Source of the DNA: Massospora cicadina
Lineage: Eukaryota; Entomophthoromycota; Entomophthoromycetes; Entomophthorales; Entomophthoraceae
DNA: 64,000 nt
Direction: 5' to 3'
NCBI GenBank assembly: GCA_022478985.1
Contig: JAKSZP010017401.1
Coordinates: 38,820 to 102,819, forward strand
Made by a program: the position numbers and the translations under genes. A model generated the notes under the pieces. It was not told the DNA's origin. It made no database searches and worked only from the letters and a program-made list of their open reading frames with translations. Below are positions 35,881 through 46,268 of the stretch, piece by piece (within the stretch, counting starts at the first letter, position 1; every line of letters starts with the position of its first letter).

Positions 35881-36900
35881 TCACACTCTATTGTGGAACT
35901 CAATTGCCAGATCCTAGTTGGTCATACCTTATGGAGAAATATTGCCTGCGTCAATCTTAGTTAGTAGATCAAGACCCTCAGGCCTTATGACTGTGATTCT
36001 AAAGCTGCAACAAAAGGGATCATCCATCTTCAGATGGGTTTTAACAGATTTTCTTAAACCGGCTTGACTAGCAGGCGCATAGTAGATGATGAGGACGCTA
36101 GGTTGTCTGGTGACATGAGGTTTAATCTTGGAACGCGGTGTGGATGGAGTTATTGTGGCTGGTGGGATGCGGAGGTATCAATATCAGTTTAGGGGGATGA
36201 AGGTGAGAAAAATAAAGTCATCATTAGGGTCAATACCAATTAAAGGATTGCGGTTTAAGTATGTCTGGCAAAAATGTTGGTGGCCCTTAAAGAAGTTACA
36301 TTGATAGTAGTAGATTATTAAATCACAGTGAGTCCTAGTGTGCCTGAGTGACAGCTTTTGTGGTTTGCAATAGTAGGCGAATCATTTTTTGGTCAGTGCG
36401 CACAACTATGGTATGTTTGACTTCAAATAAAAGTATATCCAGTGCATTAAAGACTAAAGACGGTATCCAAATCTGTATCATAAATGGCCCATGAACGCTC
36501 TGTTAAACTAAAACTTCCTGGAAGAGTATCAATGAGTATTTCCATACATAGTGTCCTTGTCTAATAGGAAAACTCCCACAGTCACTCCTAGAGGCATCAT
36601 AAGTCATAATAGAAGGCTTGTCTTATCTAGAATGGTGTAAACCAGGATTTGTGGTGAAAACAGCTCTTGTTGCATCAAAAGCATGTTGTAATCAGGGTCC
36701 AAATTAATGGTGCTTTTTAGCCAGACAGTTGTGATGGACGGGGTCTCTGAACACTGCCACAAAGCAGTTAGGCAAGAGTGCCCAGGTAAGTGCCCACAGG
36801 CAGGATAATCCTGCTGTGGAAATGTCCCTAATCTGACTATATGGGAAGCACTTTACTATGAAAGTTTGCGCCACAGTCAGGACTATGCTGGCGCCCAGCA
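35881..36900 (-). pseudogene. pol: RT thumb/connection and RNase H of the minus-strand chromovirus
   Basis: Minus-strand reading gives FRDPVHHNCLAKKHH near 36,700-36,745 (usual FSxIxxPLTxLTKK), HAFDATRAVFTTNPGLHH near 36,640-36,700 (usual QAFxxLKxAFTSAPVL) and MTYDASRSDCGSF near 36,570-36,615, the first RNase H motif with a preserved DAS. Then VKHTIVVRTDQKMIRLLLQT near 36,360-36,425 (usual KHxxxVxTDHKNLxYF) keeps the Asp. The spacer between RNase H and integrase lies at 35,880-36,300. The upstream RT palm, protease and Gag are missing. Confidence 0.65.
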
Positions 36901-36949
36901 AGAGGGTTTGGCCCCCAGAAAAAGCATATGAATACTGAATAGCCTTGTT

Positions 36950-38080
36950 GAAGTCTGAGCTGTTGTCTATGTGTGGTTTCCCTCAAGGCCTCAATAAACT
37001 GATTTCTGATTTTGAAGATTTATTTTAAAATTTATTAGTTTATTTAAAGATACTAGAAGACAAAACTGCTTTACACAGTTTTGCCAGCTCATATTTATAC
37101 TGAGCTCAGGGAGAAGAGCGGGTCTTGTTCTCTGAGGAGTCCATGGGCATCTTCTCAATGACATGCATAACTCGAGGATCCTGACCCTCAATTCCATTAT
37201 CAAGGCCCGCTCCAGGAACTAGTACTGGGTACCCTTGGGGTTGCGGAAACTTTTCTGCATTTATTTTTCAGCTTCAATTTGTTCTTAAAGCCTAGGCCAT
37301 TCTCTTCGTCTATATTCCTTGATATTGCTAACAGGGGTTTGGCTGCATCTGGTTGGCCAGAGCGCCATTTACAATAATTTTCATCCTTGTCAATACACTT
37401 TAGGGCATCAAACTCAGCTATAACTGGTTGTCCAGAAATTCGTGTCCAAGGGTCCGCTCCCTTGTTGCTGCATTTGGAAATATTTGACTTGGCGGTATCT
37501 GGTTGGCCAGAGCGCCATTTTCAAGCCTTTCCTACCTCATCAGCCTCTCAATTTATAATTTGCTTTAATTTTGAGGCGTCTGATTTGTCATATTGCCATT
37601 TATGAAAATTGTAGCTGTTGAGCCCCTCTCCCTTGGCCTCGATTATCGCCCTAGGGAAGACTAGGGCAATGTGATGGTCAGGTAACGCCTTGACCGTTAC
37701 AACAGTAGGTGTAAGATAAATGCGAGCTCAGATATTGCTGGCAAGAATTTCTTCTAGAATGTGACTGACCCAAGAATGATACTTTAGTTATTTCTGAGTC
37801 ACAAAAATGAACCAAGATCTGATGGCTTCCAACTTAGATGAGGCAACGGCGTGAACATCATAAGTCACAGATTCCCAAAGATTCTAACTTTTACCTTTTA
37901 AAATTCAAATTGGGAAGGCTTTTCAGATAGGCAAGTTTTGTGAAGTGCTTGAGCCACAGTCATCAAATCCTTAGCGTGTTGTTCTGAATTGGGCAAGTTA
38001 TCAAGTTGTTGTCCATGTAAGCAACTTCGAGGGTTAACCTGAGATTCCCTGAGGATGATTATTAAATGCATAAATACCAT
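36950..38080 (-). pseudogene. Unidentified decayed reading frame with SGQPD repeats
   Basis: A long minus-strand frame, broken by a few stops and shifts, runs from about 38,080 to 37,000. Upstream parts read DVHAVASSKLEAIRSWFIF and TVVTVKALPDHHIALVFPRA. Then four imperfect repeats of about 25 residues follow, centred at plus-strand 37,577, 37,497, 37,422 and 37,348. Two contain KWRSGQPD-x-AK exactly, one RISGQPVIAE, and one the diverged KWQYDKSDASK. A tail reads GLDNGIEGQDPRVMHVIEK. I do not recognise the protein. It could be a Gag or accessory frame of the neighbouring chromovirus, or a captured host gene. Confidence 0.4.
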
Positions 38081-38500
38081 CCATTCTCTAATTCAAAGGG
38101 TATTACCTTAAGCTATTATAAATAACCGTGTGCATATTGCTGTCAGCTATTACTGGCCAGACTTCACTTTGAATTGATGGATAGCATAAATAGGTCAATT
38201 TTATAAATTATTGACATAGAAATGTTTTAAATGATAGCGGACTCAAGAGTACTGGGTATAAGCATGATGCTGTTAAGTTATTCAAATGTCTATTATATAA
38301 AGTAAGGTCTCAGGTTGCCATCAGGTTTCTAAGAAAATACGCTTTGAATTAGAAGAAGGAAAATTTTAAATTGTCCATCTCTTTGCCATCATAATTTTAA
38401 TCTCCTCTTTTAGTTTTTTTCTCTTAAGCTGTATAGGATATAGTGGATTTTAATTTTATTAGAATACCCATTAGGTGAAATCTTATAACAAACTCTGTGA
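38081..38500. other. Unassigned flank
   Basis: AT-rich, no coding signal. Contiguous, before the insertion, with sequence now at 46,269. Confidence 0.35.
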
Positions 38501-38505
38501 GGCTT

Positions 38506-39082
38506 TGTCAAGATTCTGATATGACTGTACAGTAAGCTCTAAGTAGTTATGGCGGAATGGGTGAGATTGGCAAAACTGAGAAGTATAATAATATTATTGA
38601 GATTGCCTTGACATAAAGGATAGGGCAATACCAAGCTTAAGACAAATATTTATAGGATCGCCTCTAAATTAGGCAATAAGGCGATGTCAACATATGACAA
38701 ATAATTAGTAGATCGCCTCAAACTAAGGAGCTAGTGAATTTAAAGAAATAGTAGACTCTGCCGGAGCCAATGAGAATATGACAGAAACAAATAGTTTAAG
38801 CAAAAGGGTCAGTATAAACCAAAGTTTCTGATATATAAGCGAGTCCAGGGTATTGAACAAGGGGAATGGAAGTGGAGAATTGAGAACGGAGCAGAGTATC
38901 TGCTGAAAAGTTTTAATTTTAGTAAGAAGTGTCTTACAGGGCTGAGGCTCCATATTTTATTATATGTATTAAGTGTGTTCCAAGGACTGACAATCTCCAT
39001 ATCATCCGTCTGATTGCTCAGTGGGTCCACCCTGAACAAACTCTTCTGGCGTCTATAAAGTATTCCGCCCAAAATAATAACA
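38506..39082 (+). repeat. 5' LTR (GATTCTGATATGACT family)
   Basis: Begins TGTCAAGATTCTGATATGAC and ends ATAACA. It is colinear with 45,691-46,263: both contain GCCTCAAACTAAGG, CTGATATATAA, AAGAAGTGTCTT, GATTGCTCAGTGGGT and CGCCCAAAA. The frames at 38,723-38,953, 38,809-39,114 and 38,929-39,159 are chance reading frames over the LTR. Confidence 0.85.
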
Positions 39083-39101
39083 GTGGTGCTCACTACAGGG
39101 G
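39083..39101 (+). promoter_or_regulatory. Primer-binding site
   Basis: GTGGTGCTCACTACAGGGG directly follows the LTR. Its complement, ending GTGAGCACCA, has the CCA of a tRNA 3' end; the tRNA species was not identified. Confidence 0.65.
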
Positions 39102-39147
39102 GCCCATTGAACAATCACAGATAAATCAATATTCTCCAATCTGCAGC

Positions 39148-40860
39148 CATGGTATATAAGGCCTGCACCAAAGGAAAATTGTCACATACTGCTGCGCTTG
39201 CAGAAACTGCAGAATCCAAACTTGTTGTAAACGCAGTGCTCTAAAACAAGAGGAGCTCCTTCAGGAGCGCAATGACATGAAGAATTAACTTGAAAGTGCG
39301 GTTAGTCAGCTTTGGATACTTGGACAACATAACAGGCAACTTGCGATTTTTCTGGATGATGTTACTGAATGACTACACTGCACAGATAAGAGGTTGTCAC
39401 CTACCTTTTACCCGCCTTATCCCCATCGGAGAGAAGAAAAACAAGGGATTTCTCATACAGGATCACTTTATGATTACTATGCGACTGGATACCAGCTGAG
39501 GAGCTTTTCTCCAAACATGCAGGCAACATGAAACATTAAACTCATGATGGAAGCTCTGGGGATGATTATGTTCCAACCCACCAAAACCCTCATGTGAGGG
39601 CTGTCCTGCCCACTGAAGTGCCCTACTTTACCCCTAGAGCTTCTGACCCTTCCAAGCCAGCTCTTCACCAAGATTCCAGCTATGGCCCTCGAACAAATCC
39701 TACACTCCTAAGGCTTGCCGTTGTGAGCTGGAGGATGAGGTCTGCATTGACAAGGTGCCTCCGTTCAACTGCAATAGAAGAATCTATGGGTTCTTCAAAG
39801 ATTTGAATTTGCGGTGGAAGGAGCCTCCAATTGGTGTAAGGCTAAGTTGCTGATATCCGCCCTGTATGTTGAGAGTGCCTACCAAGTTACCTGCTATCTT
39901 GCAAACACTTCTGTTACATACCAAGAAGTGAAGGATACCGTGCTGCAGTTGCTCAGAGGTACCGCAAAGATGTTGCAGTGGAAGTCTGAGTTCTTGACCA
40001 TTGTTTTAGCGTAATTAGACCTTCACTACGTTTTTTGACCGTTTTACAGCAAAAGCCAATGTTTAATAGGAGCAGGAGTTCTATCTGAAGCTGATGTATG
40101 CATTCCAATGACCTCCACAGTAAAGCCGTACCATGAGCTTTACAACGTCATGGCTCCAATTTTGGACGATGATGTGCCCTGCTCAAAATTGTTTAATTTT
40201 TGCACTGGCTATCTGCTACCTTTCCCCCACTCAATCCTGAGTGAAAACATACTGACGCCTTTTCCAGACCATCATATTTGGGGGAATTCTCTCATCCTAT
40301 TCAGCTTCCACTTAGTAACCCCCGGCCTTATATTAACTACGCGCCTTGTCCTCAGCTGTTTTACCCCCAGCAGTTTAACTTTCACCCTGGACCTGCTTAT
40401 GATAATCTTCAACAGCCCAAATACTAGTATGGTTCTAATTACGTCAATCATCAGCAGTTGACTTATTGACCTGGTCTTGGATACATTTATCGCCCAAAAT
40501 CAAATTATTGGCCTGAACCTTCTTATGTAAACCAGGGACGTGGACCCTACAGGGTGAATTGTTTTAAATACGGTAAACCTGGTCATCTTGCCTGAAGTTG
40601 CCCCACTCGTCAGGTCCACTAATTACAGCAGGAGTAATACTGTAAGGGAAAAGCTGGAGCAGATTAAAGACGGGACTCTCTACCTCCACTATCCCAACCC
40701 CAAACGTCCCCCTGAACCTATGATAGTTATTCAGCGGAAGTCCCTCAGTGTGATGATGGGTTTTTATACCAGCAGCTGGTCAGAGGGATAAACGTACTGA
40801 CATGAGTGCAAGCCAAGACCACAGCGAAAGAGGACCTCAGGAGCAACCAAAGCTTTACAC
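39148..40860 (+). pseudogene. gag: Decayed Gag with proline-rich region and damaged zinc knuckle
   Basis: Start at 39,148 (MVYKACTKGKLSH). A helical segment (KQEELLQERNDMKN) suggests a coiled coil. The capsid core is around 39,780-40,010 with LISALYVESAYQVTCYLA and LLRGTAKMLQWKSEF. A Pro/Tyr/Asn/Gln-rich stretch at 40,330-40,540 precedes the knuckle CFKYGKPGHLA-SCP at 40,559-40,602, where the second Cys is Tyr (G to A) and a stop follows. At least three frameshifts separate these parts. Order and content are those of a Ty3/Gypsy Gag. Confidence 0.7.
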
Positions 40861-41049
40861 CTGTTAAATGTTTGAACAGATTTTGGAAGATGAGCTAGAC
40901 CCAACCTCTGATGCACCTTCCCTGAAAGGTGTAAACGTCGCTCTCCTGGTAGAAGCTATCTTCAAAGAATACCCCAAAGTCGGTGAAGGGATTATGAGCT
41001 TCCTTGTGAAAAAAGATCCCTTAAATGCCCACGTATTAAACAATTAAAA

Positions 41050-41600
41050 TTTTTTTTATTCTGAGTGCACATACTGTAACATTATTGTAGCAAAAAAGTG
41101 AGTTTAGGCTATATTTGATACGGGTGCCCCAGTCATCATATTTTCACCCAGTTGGTGGCAAAGCTAACATTAAAGACATGATGTAGAGCACCTAAATGAT
41201 GTATGGGACTTCTGGAGCAGAAAGAACGGTCTCTGCAGGAGTGTACAGTGCACTAACTTTGCATAATGGTCAATTGTCATTGTATCCCCGGTGATAGTGC
41301 TACCAAACAATAATTATGATCTGTTAATTGAGATGGCTTTCATACAAAACTTTGGGCTGTCATTGATATTACGGAGGAGACCTTTAAAATTTTGGGGCAG
41401 TGGATCCAATTTACTTTACCTCTATTGGAGTACCAAAGGATCTGGTGCACATGGGACATATCAACCTTGCATACAGTGATGGGGTGATTTGGGTTTGCTA
41501 CCATCGACTAAAGAGAAAGACCCAAGCCCTTCCCCAGAAGATATATGAATATCAAGGACTGCCACTCAGAGTTACTGGAACCATCTCCATCCCCTCTTAA
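41050..41600 (+). pseudogene. pol: Aspartic protease and start of the linker
   Basis: At about 41,107-41,150 the frame reads AIFDTGAPVIIFSPSWWQ, with the catalytic triplet DTG intact. A downstream hydrophobic block with PNNNYDLLIEMAF (about 41,300-41,340) fits the ILGxDxL flap region. The linker to RT continues to about 42,070, including an MNQCKFVSIK-like segment. Frames shift several times. Confidence 0.65.
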
Positions 41601-42070
41601 CACCAAGTTTTAGTAAACACAGAGCTAGATGTGGAAGCGCTAGTTAAACTCTATGGGAGGTCATTGGGCCTTATCAACAATTAAAGCTTGATCCTCGTGT
41701 GGTCCCAGAAATTATACTAACAAGAAATGGGGAGATCAAGGTTCTACTACGAATTTACAAAATGAACCAATGCAAATTTGTCAGCATCAAATAGTGGCAT
41801 ATTTTCATTTGGCCCCAATTGAAAGTCTTTGTGTTCACGAGTTTGGGTTGCTGGATGAATTTGGTCTACCTGTCATGCCGCAGCTGGCGTACTAGAAGCG
41901 GTACCATGTAAAAATTTAATAGGATTATCAGAAGACTAGAAAGATAAGGCAATAGCTTTATTCTAAAATTATAGGCGAATTTTCGCTGTCAATGACCACA
42001 ACTTAGGGTGTGCATGGGGGTGGTCCATCAATTGGACACTGGAGATTATTCCCCATAAGGTCTTGGCAAG
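41601..42070 (+). pseudogene. pol: Protease-RT linker
   Basis: Broken coding sequence matching, in layout, the linkers of the minus-strand copies (52,048-52,400 and 60,168-60,476), which are better preserved. Confidence 0.45.
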
Positions 42071-42078
42071 TCCGCTGA

Positions 42079-42940
42079 TTGAGGCCAGCTGAAGGAGTAG
42101 TGACTGAGGAGATCAAAAAGCTACTGGAGCAAGAGATTCTTGAAATATCAAAGAGTCCATGGGCTTCACCCATTCTTATTGTAAAAAAGAAGGACGGTAC
42201 CAACTGGGTAGTAATAGACTATTTAAAGCTCAACAGTATCACCAAAAATGACTCATATACCTTTCTGTGGATCAATGATGCTTTGGATTGGTTAGGGGGA
42301 GCTTGTTACTTCTTGGCAATGGATGTATGATATTGTATTACTGGCAGACTGAGTTTCCCACAATGTAAAAGGAGAAATGCGCCATTATCACGTCCAAGGG
42401 GCTTTTCCAACCAACCCTTATGCCACAAGGGCTGGTTGATGCCCTAGCTACGTTTCAACAGGGCATGAACACTATTCTTGGTGACCCTAAGCTGTCATGC
42501 ATCCTTGTGTACATTGATGATAAAAATGTATTTTCACATACGTTTTTCAAGCATCATACCCATCTAGAGGATGTCTTCCACCAGCTTGCTGAGGCCAACA
42601 TTAAGATCAAGCCCCATAAATGCCACTTCATTAAAGACCAGTTGGAGTACCTAAGGTTTGTAGTAGATGCGACATGGCTTAAACCTCAACCAGCAAAGGT
42701 GGAAGCTACTCAGAAAATGACTCCGCTGACCAGTAAGCGAAACATACAAGTATTATTGGGGATGGTGGGCTTTTACCAACGCTTCATCCCTAACTTTAGT
42801 TGTATTGGGGGGCCATTATTTGAGCTACTAAAGAAGATGCGGTGTTTAAATAAACTGAACAACAATAGTTCTCATTTGACACCCTTTGGATGGCGTTGGT
42901 CAATGCGCTGGTGCTATGCTACCCAACATTTGATAAAGAA
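42079..42940 (+). pseudogene. pol: Reverse transcriptase with intact YIDD box
   Basis: Two long frames cover most of RT. 42,079-42,330 has VTEEIKKLLEQEILEISKSP, WASPILIVKKKDGTNWVV and IDDALD-like text. 42,420-42,944 starts at the MPQGLVDALATFQ box and carries ILVYIDDKNVFS, the catalytic YIDD at 42,510-42,521 fully preserved. Then come QLEYLRFVVDAT and NIQVLLGMVGFYQRFIPNF, the thumb/connection. A frameshift separates the two frames around the SGYW box (42,330-42,415) and another ends the second. It is the best-preserved RT in the window. Confidence 0.8.
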
Positions 42941-43106
42941 TTAGATTGTTAAGAAGGATGCATCTCTTTCCGCCGTTGGGGCGGTTCTATCCCAAAAAGA
43001 TGATGAAGTGGAGGAGCACTCTGTAACATTACAGTTGGAGCTAGAACTGCCACAAATGCAATTACACTATGACTGAGTGGGAGTGCTTAGAGGTGATATA
43101 AGCCTA
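42941..43106 (+). pseudogene. pol: RNase H, left half
   Basis: KDASLSAVGAVLSQKDDEVEEHS is the first RNase H motif, with the Asp of TDAS kept. It continues to an HYD-VGVL / MTEWECLEVI segment and is cut at 43,106 by the solo LTR. Confidence 0.75.
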
Positions 43107-44248
43107 TGTTGGGATTTTTGCCCATATTTCCAGCCTACTAGATTATCTGGAATCGCTAGGGGAAATCTCTAAGGTGAAGTGAATCAGAAATTGGTTAGCC
43201 CGAGTTTTGGAGTAACTATGTTTGGGGGATTTTGGGATATTTTCCTGGTTGTATCCATTGTGGACCAATCCGGACAAATACTTAAGATCTCATTGGGTGG
43301 AGTTGCTGACGAAATAGTGGCATCTGATAGGGATTAATTATCAGGTGTACAATTGGGATTGGTCAGGATCATCACCAACTGATTGTGAATGAATAGCAAG
43401 TTGTGAGGCAAGTGATGCCATCTGCAACTAGTGAATCTATTGGTTGGTGAGTGACCTGCCTTAATGGGTAATAAGTCCCATTACTTAAGCAGGTCGCTAG
43501 CTAAATATGGTTATTTCTCTTGGATCAAGAGGAAAACGTTAGGGACACGTTTTCTGACTATTTCTGTTTTAGGTCTTGAGATTGTCCAATGATGGAATCC
43601 TAGCCAGGATGGGGAAGACCATCGCTGCTGAGACGAGGATGGGTGATTCAATGGCAACAGCTGCCATTTCATCGAAGAGGTGTCAACTGAGGGCTATACA
43701 GCCGAATTCCCCACTATATATTTCCCTAGGATTCACTATAATAAAAAATAGTAATAGTTAGAGTTAAATAGTAAAAGTTATTTAGTTCCAAGTTATCCAA
43801 TCGTATATATTATACTATCATCAGCTTACATTGTGCTTTTCTGTCTCAAGGATATTATTGCTGTGGGCAATAATTGGAAGACTCTCAGAGAGAAGAGTAA
43901 AGATCTGAGTGGGGATCTAGAGAAGAAGGAGCCACAATTGGGGATAGCTGCCGACTGTGTGTTGGACTGAAGAAGACTGCACCAGGGTATCTCAGCAAAG
44001 ATTGGGTGACAAGAACAAGGAAATGAATCCCTACAAGTACGATATTGTGAGTATTTGATTGGGAATACTGGCTGATCGTTGGACCAGACTATAATTCATA
44101 CTCAACTACATATAATAGTCTCCATACTATTATCAATTAACAATTCATTCTATTATACAACATAATGAAGTGCATGAGAAAACTGAACCTGTTCAGTAAA
44201 TAGATTACTAGGCTGCTTGCCAATAACAACCACCAGTAAATTTTTACA
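43107..44248 (+). repeat. Solo LTR inserted in RNase H
   Basis: A 1,142-bp segment, TG at the left and ACA at the right, with no internal gene. It aligns throughout, inverted, with 54,424-55,574, the 5' LTR of a minus-strand element. GCCTA precedes it and GCTCA follows; a target GCCTCA would restore the RNase H reading across the gap. Solo LTRs arise by recombination between the two LTRs of one element (established knowledge). The open frame at 43,576-43,761 is inside this LTR and is not a gene. Confidence 0.8.
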
Positions 44249-44400
44249 GCTCATAAGCAATATAGTGTTACTTGCATGGGATAAAGTTTAAACTCATACT
44301 GGATCATGCGTTGTTACGCTGGTTGCAGAATCTCAGAGCCTTAGTGGCGTCTAGCCTGATGGGCTCTTAAGCTGCAGGCTTACAACTTTGAAATTCTCCA
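44249..44400 (+). pseudogene. pol: RNase H, right half
   Basis: Resumes exactly beyond the solo LTR with an S-x-Q-Y-x-V-x-L-H-G-I-K-F pattern, then LDHALLRWLQNLRALVASSL, the usual TDHASLxxLxNLxxPxGRLARW. It continues the frame lost at 43,106. Confidence 0.7.
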
Positions 44401-45626
44401 GCAAATATGGAGCAAAAACCAAAACACAGATTGCTTATTGAGATTGCCAACCTTTGTGGTTATGCAAATCTCAGCGATGTAATGTATGATAAAGCGCTCA
44501 GCGGGAAATAAATGACGAATCGCCCAAGTCATCAAGGTAATAGATAGAATAAGGGCCAATTGTTCCAGAAGAATAATAAATTGTACAAGAAGATTGGGAC
44601 ACTGCCTTGAATATCCCAAAACTTCCGCACAACTAATTATTATGAGCACACACTGAGCAGTTGGACATGGTGGAGTACACAAGACCCTGAAATTGTTGTG
44701 ACCTCCATATTACTGAAAAAGCATGCACTTTGACATGATTAAAACGATTTCCAGATGCCACCAATGCCAAGTGGAGAAGCCATCCCGCCAATAGACTTTG
44801 TACCAGTTAGTGAAACCTCACTTTGCTTACCATACAGTTTCTAGTGATGTTATGTGGCACCTGCCAACTGGAGCAAACTGGTTTAAGTATATTCTGGTGG
44901 CAATTGACCACTTGACCAGGTGGGTTGAGGCAAGGGCATTACATGATTTGTGGCGATCATGGTGGTTAATTTTGTGATTAATTGTATAATTCAGCAACAC
45001 GACTTTCCTCAGTTCATCCTTACTGACAATGGGACCAACTTCACCTCTTCCATTTTACCCAAGCTCTACGAACTGATGGCCATCTGTGGGGTTCTTTCAA
45101 ACCCATATCACCCAGAATCCAATGGTAGGGTCAAACGGGTCAATGAGACAGTGGTGTATATTCCAGAAGCTGGTATCAGATAGACCCTCTGATTTAAACC
45201 CTTTTTTCACCGTCATCTTTTCCTACAACATCAGCTATCACTCAGCAAAGGGGAAGAGTTCTCCAGTTACTATATGGATGGTATTCAGCTCTACCCGCAC
45301 TTCTATATGCCTGTGTGGAAGATACCAGCAGAAAAGATTCTCAGCGCTACTTGACTAACCTAATGAATAAGCTGATTAAGCTTCAAACTGGAGCGTACTT
45401 GTTCAGCTTAGCCAAGAAGATAGAGAATCAGGCTGCCAATCAGGTATGGCGTAGTGGGCTAGCTCAGTTCAAAGATGAGGACATGGTCCTATTCCATGAC
45501 CAACATAGGTTTGGTCAGAGTCACAAATTGGCCAGAATCTGGATTGGTTCGTTTAAAATAATCAAGAAAACAGGTTTTGATGCCTATGTTTTCAAGAACT
45601 CTGTAATTGTCACTATCATTAACTGA
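44401..45626 (+). pseudogene. pol: Integrase with mutated catalytic Glu
   Basis: The zinc module appears at 44,690-44,800 (LLRPPYY-KSMHFDMIKTISR, CHQCQVEKPS). The core has VSSDVMWHLPTGANW with the first Asp near 44,845, HLTRWVEARALHD, then in 44,950-45,183 FILTDNGTNFTS with the second Asp and YHPESNGRVKRVNE. In the last, Lys replaces the catalytic Glu, a G-to-A change. C-terminal frames (45,086-45,358; 45,315-45,626) include QFKDEDMVLFHDQ and IGSFKIIKKTGFDAYVF. Pol ends at 45,626, about 65 bp before the 3' LTR, so this family has no extra 3' gene. Confidence 0.75.
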
Positions 45627-45679
45627 GTGCATGCAAAGTTTCTTTGGGCATATAAATAATAGTAGAATTATCGTCCAGT

Positions 45680-45690
45680 CAAGGGGGTAA
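45680..45690 (+). promoter_or_regulatory. Polypurine tract
   Basis: AAGGGGGTAA immediately upstream of the 3' LTR. The minus-strand element at 61 kb has the equivalent AAAGGGGGGATAA next to its 3' LTR. Confidence 0.65.
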
Positions 45691-46263
45691 TGTTGAGATT
45701 CTGATATGACTGAATAATAAGCCCTAAGTAGTTTAGCGAAATGGTTGAGATTGGCCAAGCTGAGTATTATAATATTATTTATGAGATCACTTTGACATAT
45801 GGCGATAGGGCGATTCTGAGCTTCAGAAAAATATTTAGTGGACCACCTCCAAATCAGGTGATAACGCGATATCATTGTATGATAAATACTTAGTAGAACG
45901 CCTCAAACTAAGGTGATAGTGAATTTAAAGAATAGAGTCTGCTTGAACCAATGAGGATAGGGCAGAAATGAATAATATAAGCAAGTTTCAGTCTTTATAA
46001 AAATCGCTGATATATAATTGAGATGAGAAGATTGAATGAGGGGGATTGGAATGGAAAATTGAGAATGGAGCAGTGAGTATCTTCTAATAAAATACTAAGT
46101 TTAATAAAGAAGTGTCTTTCAGGGCTGTGGTTCCATATTTTCATCTTTATTAGGTGTGTTGCAAGGACTGCAATCTCCATATCATCTATCTGATTGCTCA
46201 GTGGGTTCGTCCCTGCACAAACTCTTCCAGCATAATGCAAGTATATCGCCCAAAACTATAATA
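45691..46263 (+). repeat. 3' LTR (GATTCTGATATGACT family)
   Basis: Starts TGTTGAGATTCTGATATGAC and ends TATAATA, followed by the target duplication GGCTT. Partner of 38,506-39,082. Confidence 0.85.
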
Positions 46264-46268
46264 GGCTT

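Larger units (their letters stand above)
38501..46268 (+). mobile_element. Complete Ty3/Gypsy retrotransposon with perfect target duplication
   Basis: The element proper spans 38,506-46,263: LTRs of 577 and 573 bp starting TG, primer site, Gag, protease, RT, RNase H, integrase, polypurine tract. It is flanked by identical GGCTT at 38,501-38,505 and 46,264-46,268. A later solo LTR of 1,142 bp is inserted in RNase H, so the original length was about 6.6 kb. All genes have stops and shifts. It shares its LTR family with the minus-strand element at 60,624-64,000. Confidence 0.85.

Noticed and set aside
38809..39159. 100-codon and 76-codon frames over the 5' LTR at 38.5 kb
   Set aside because: They lie within the LTR, on both strands, and are not kept in the partner LTR at 45.7 kb.
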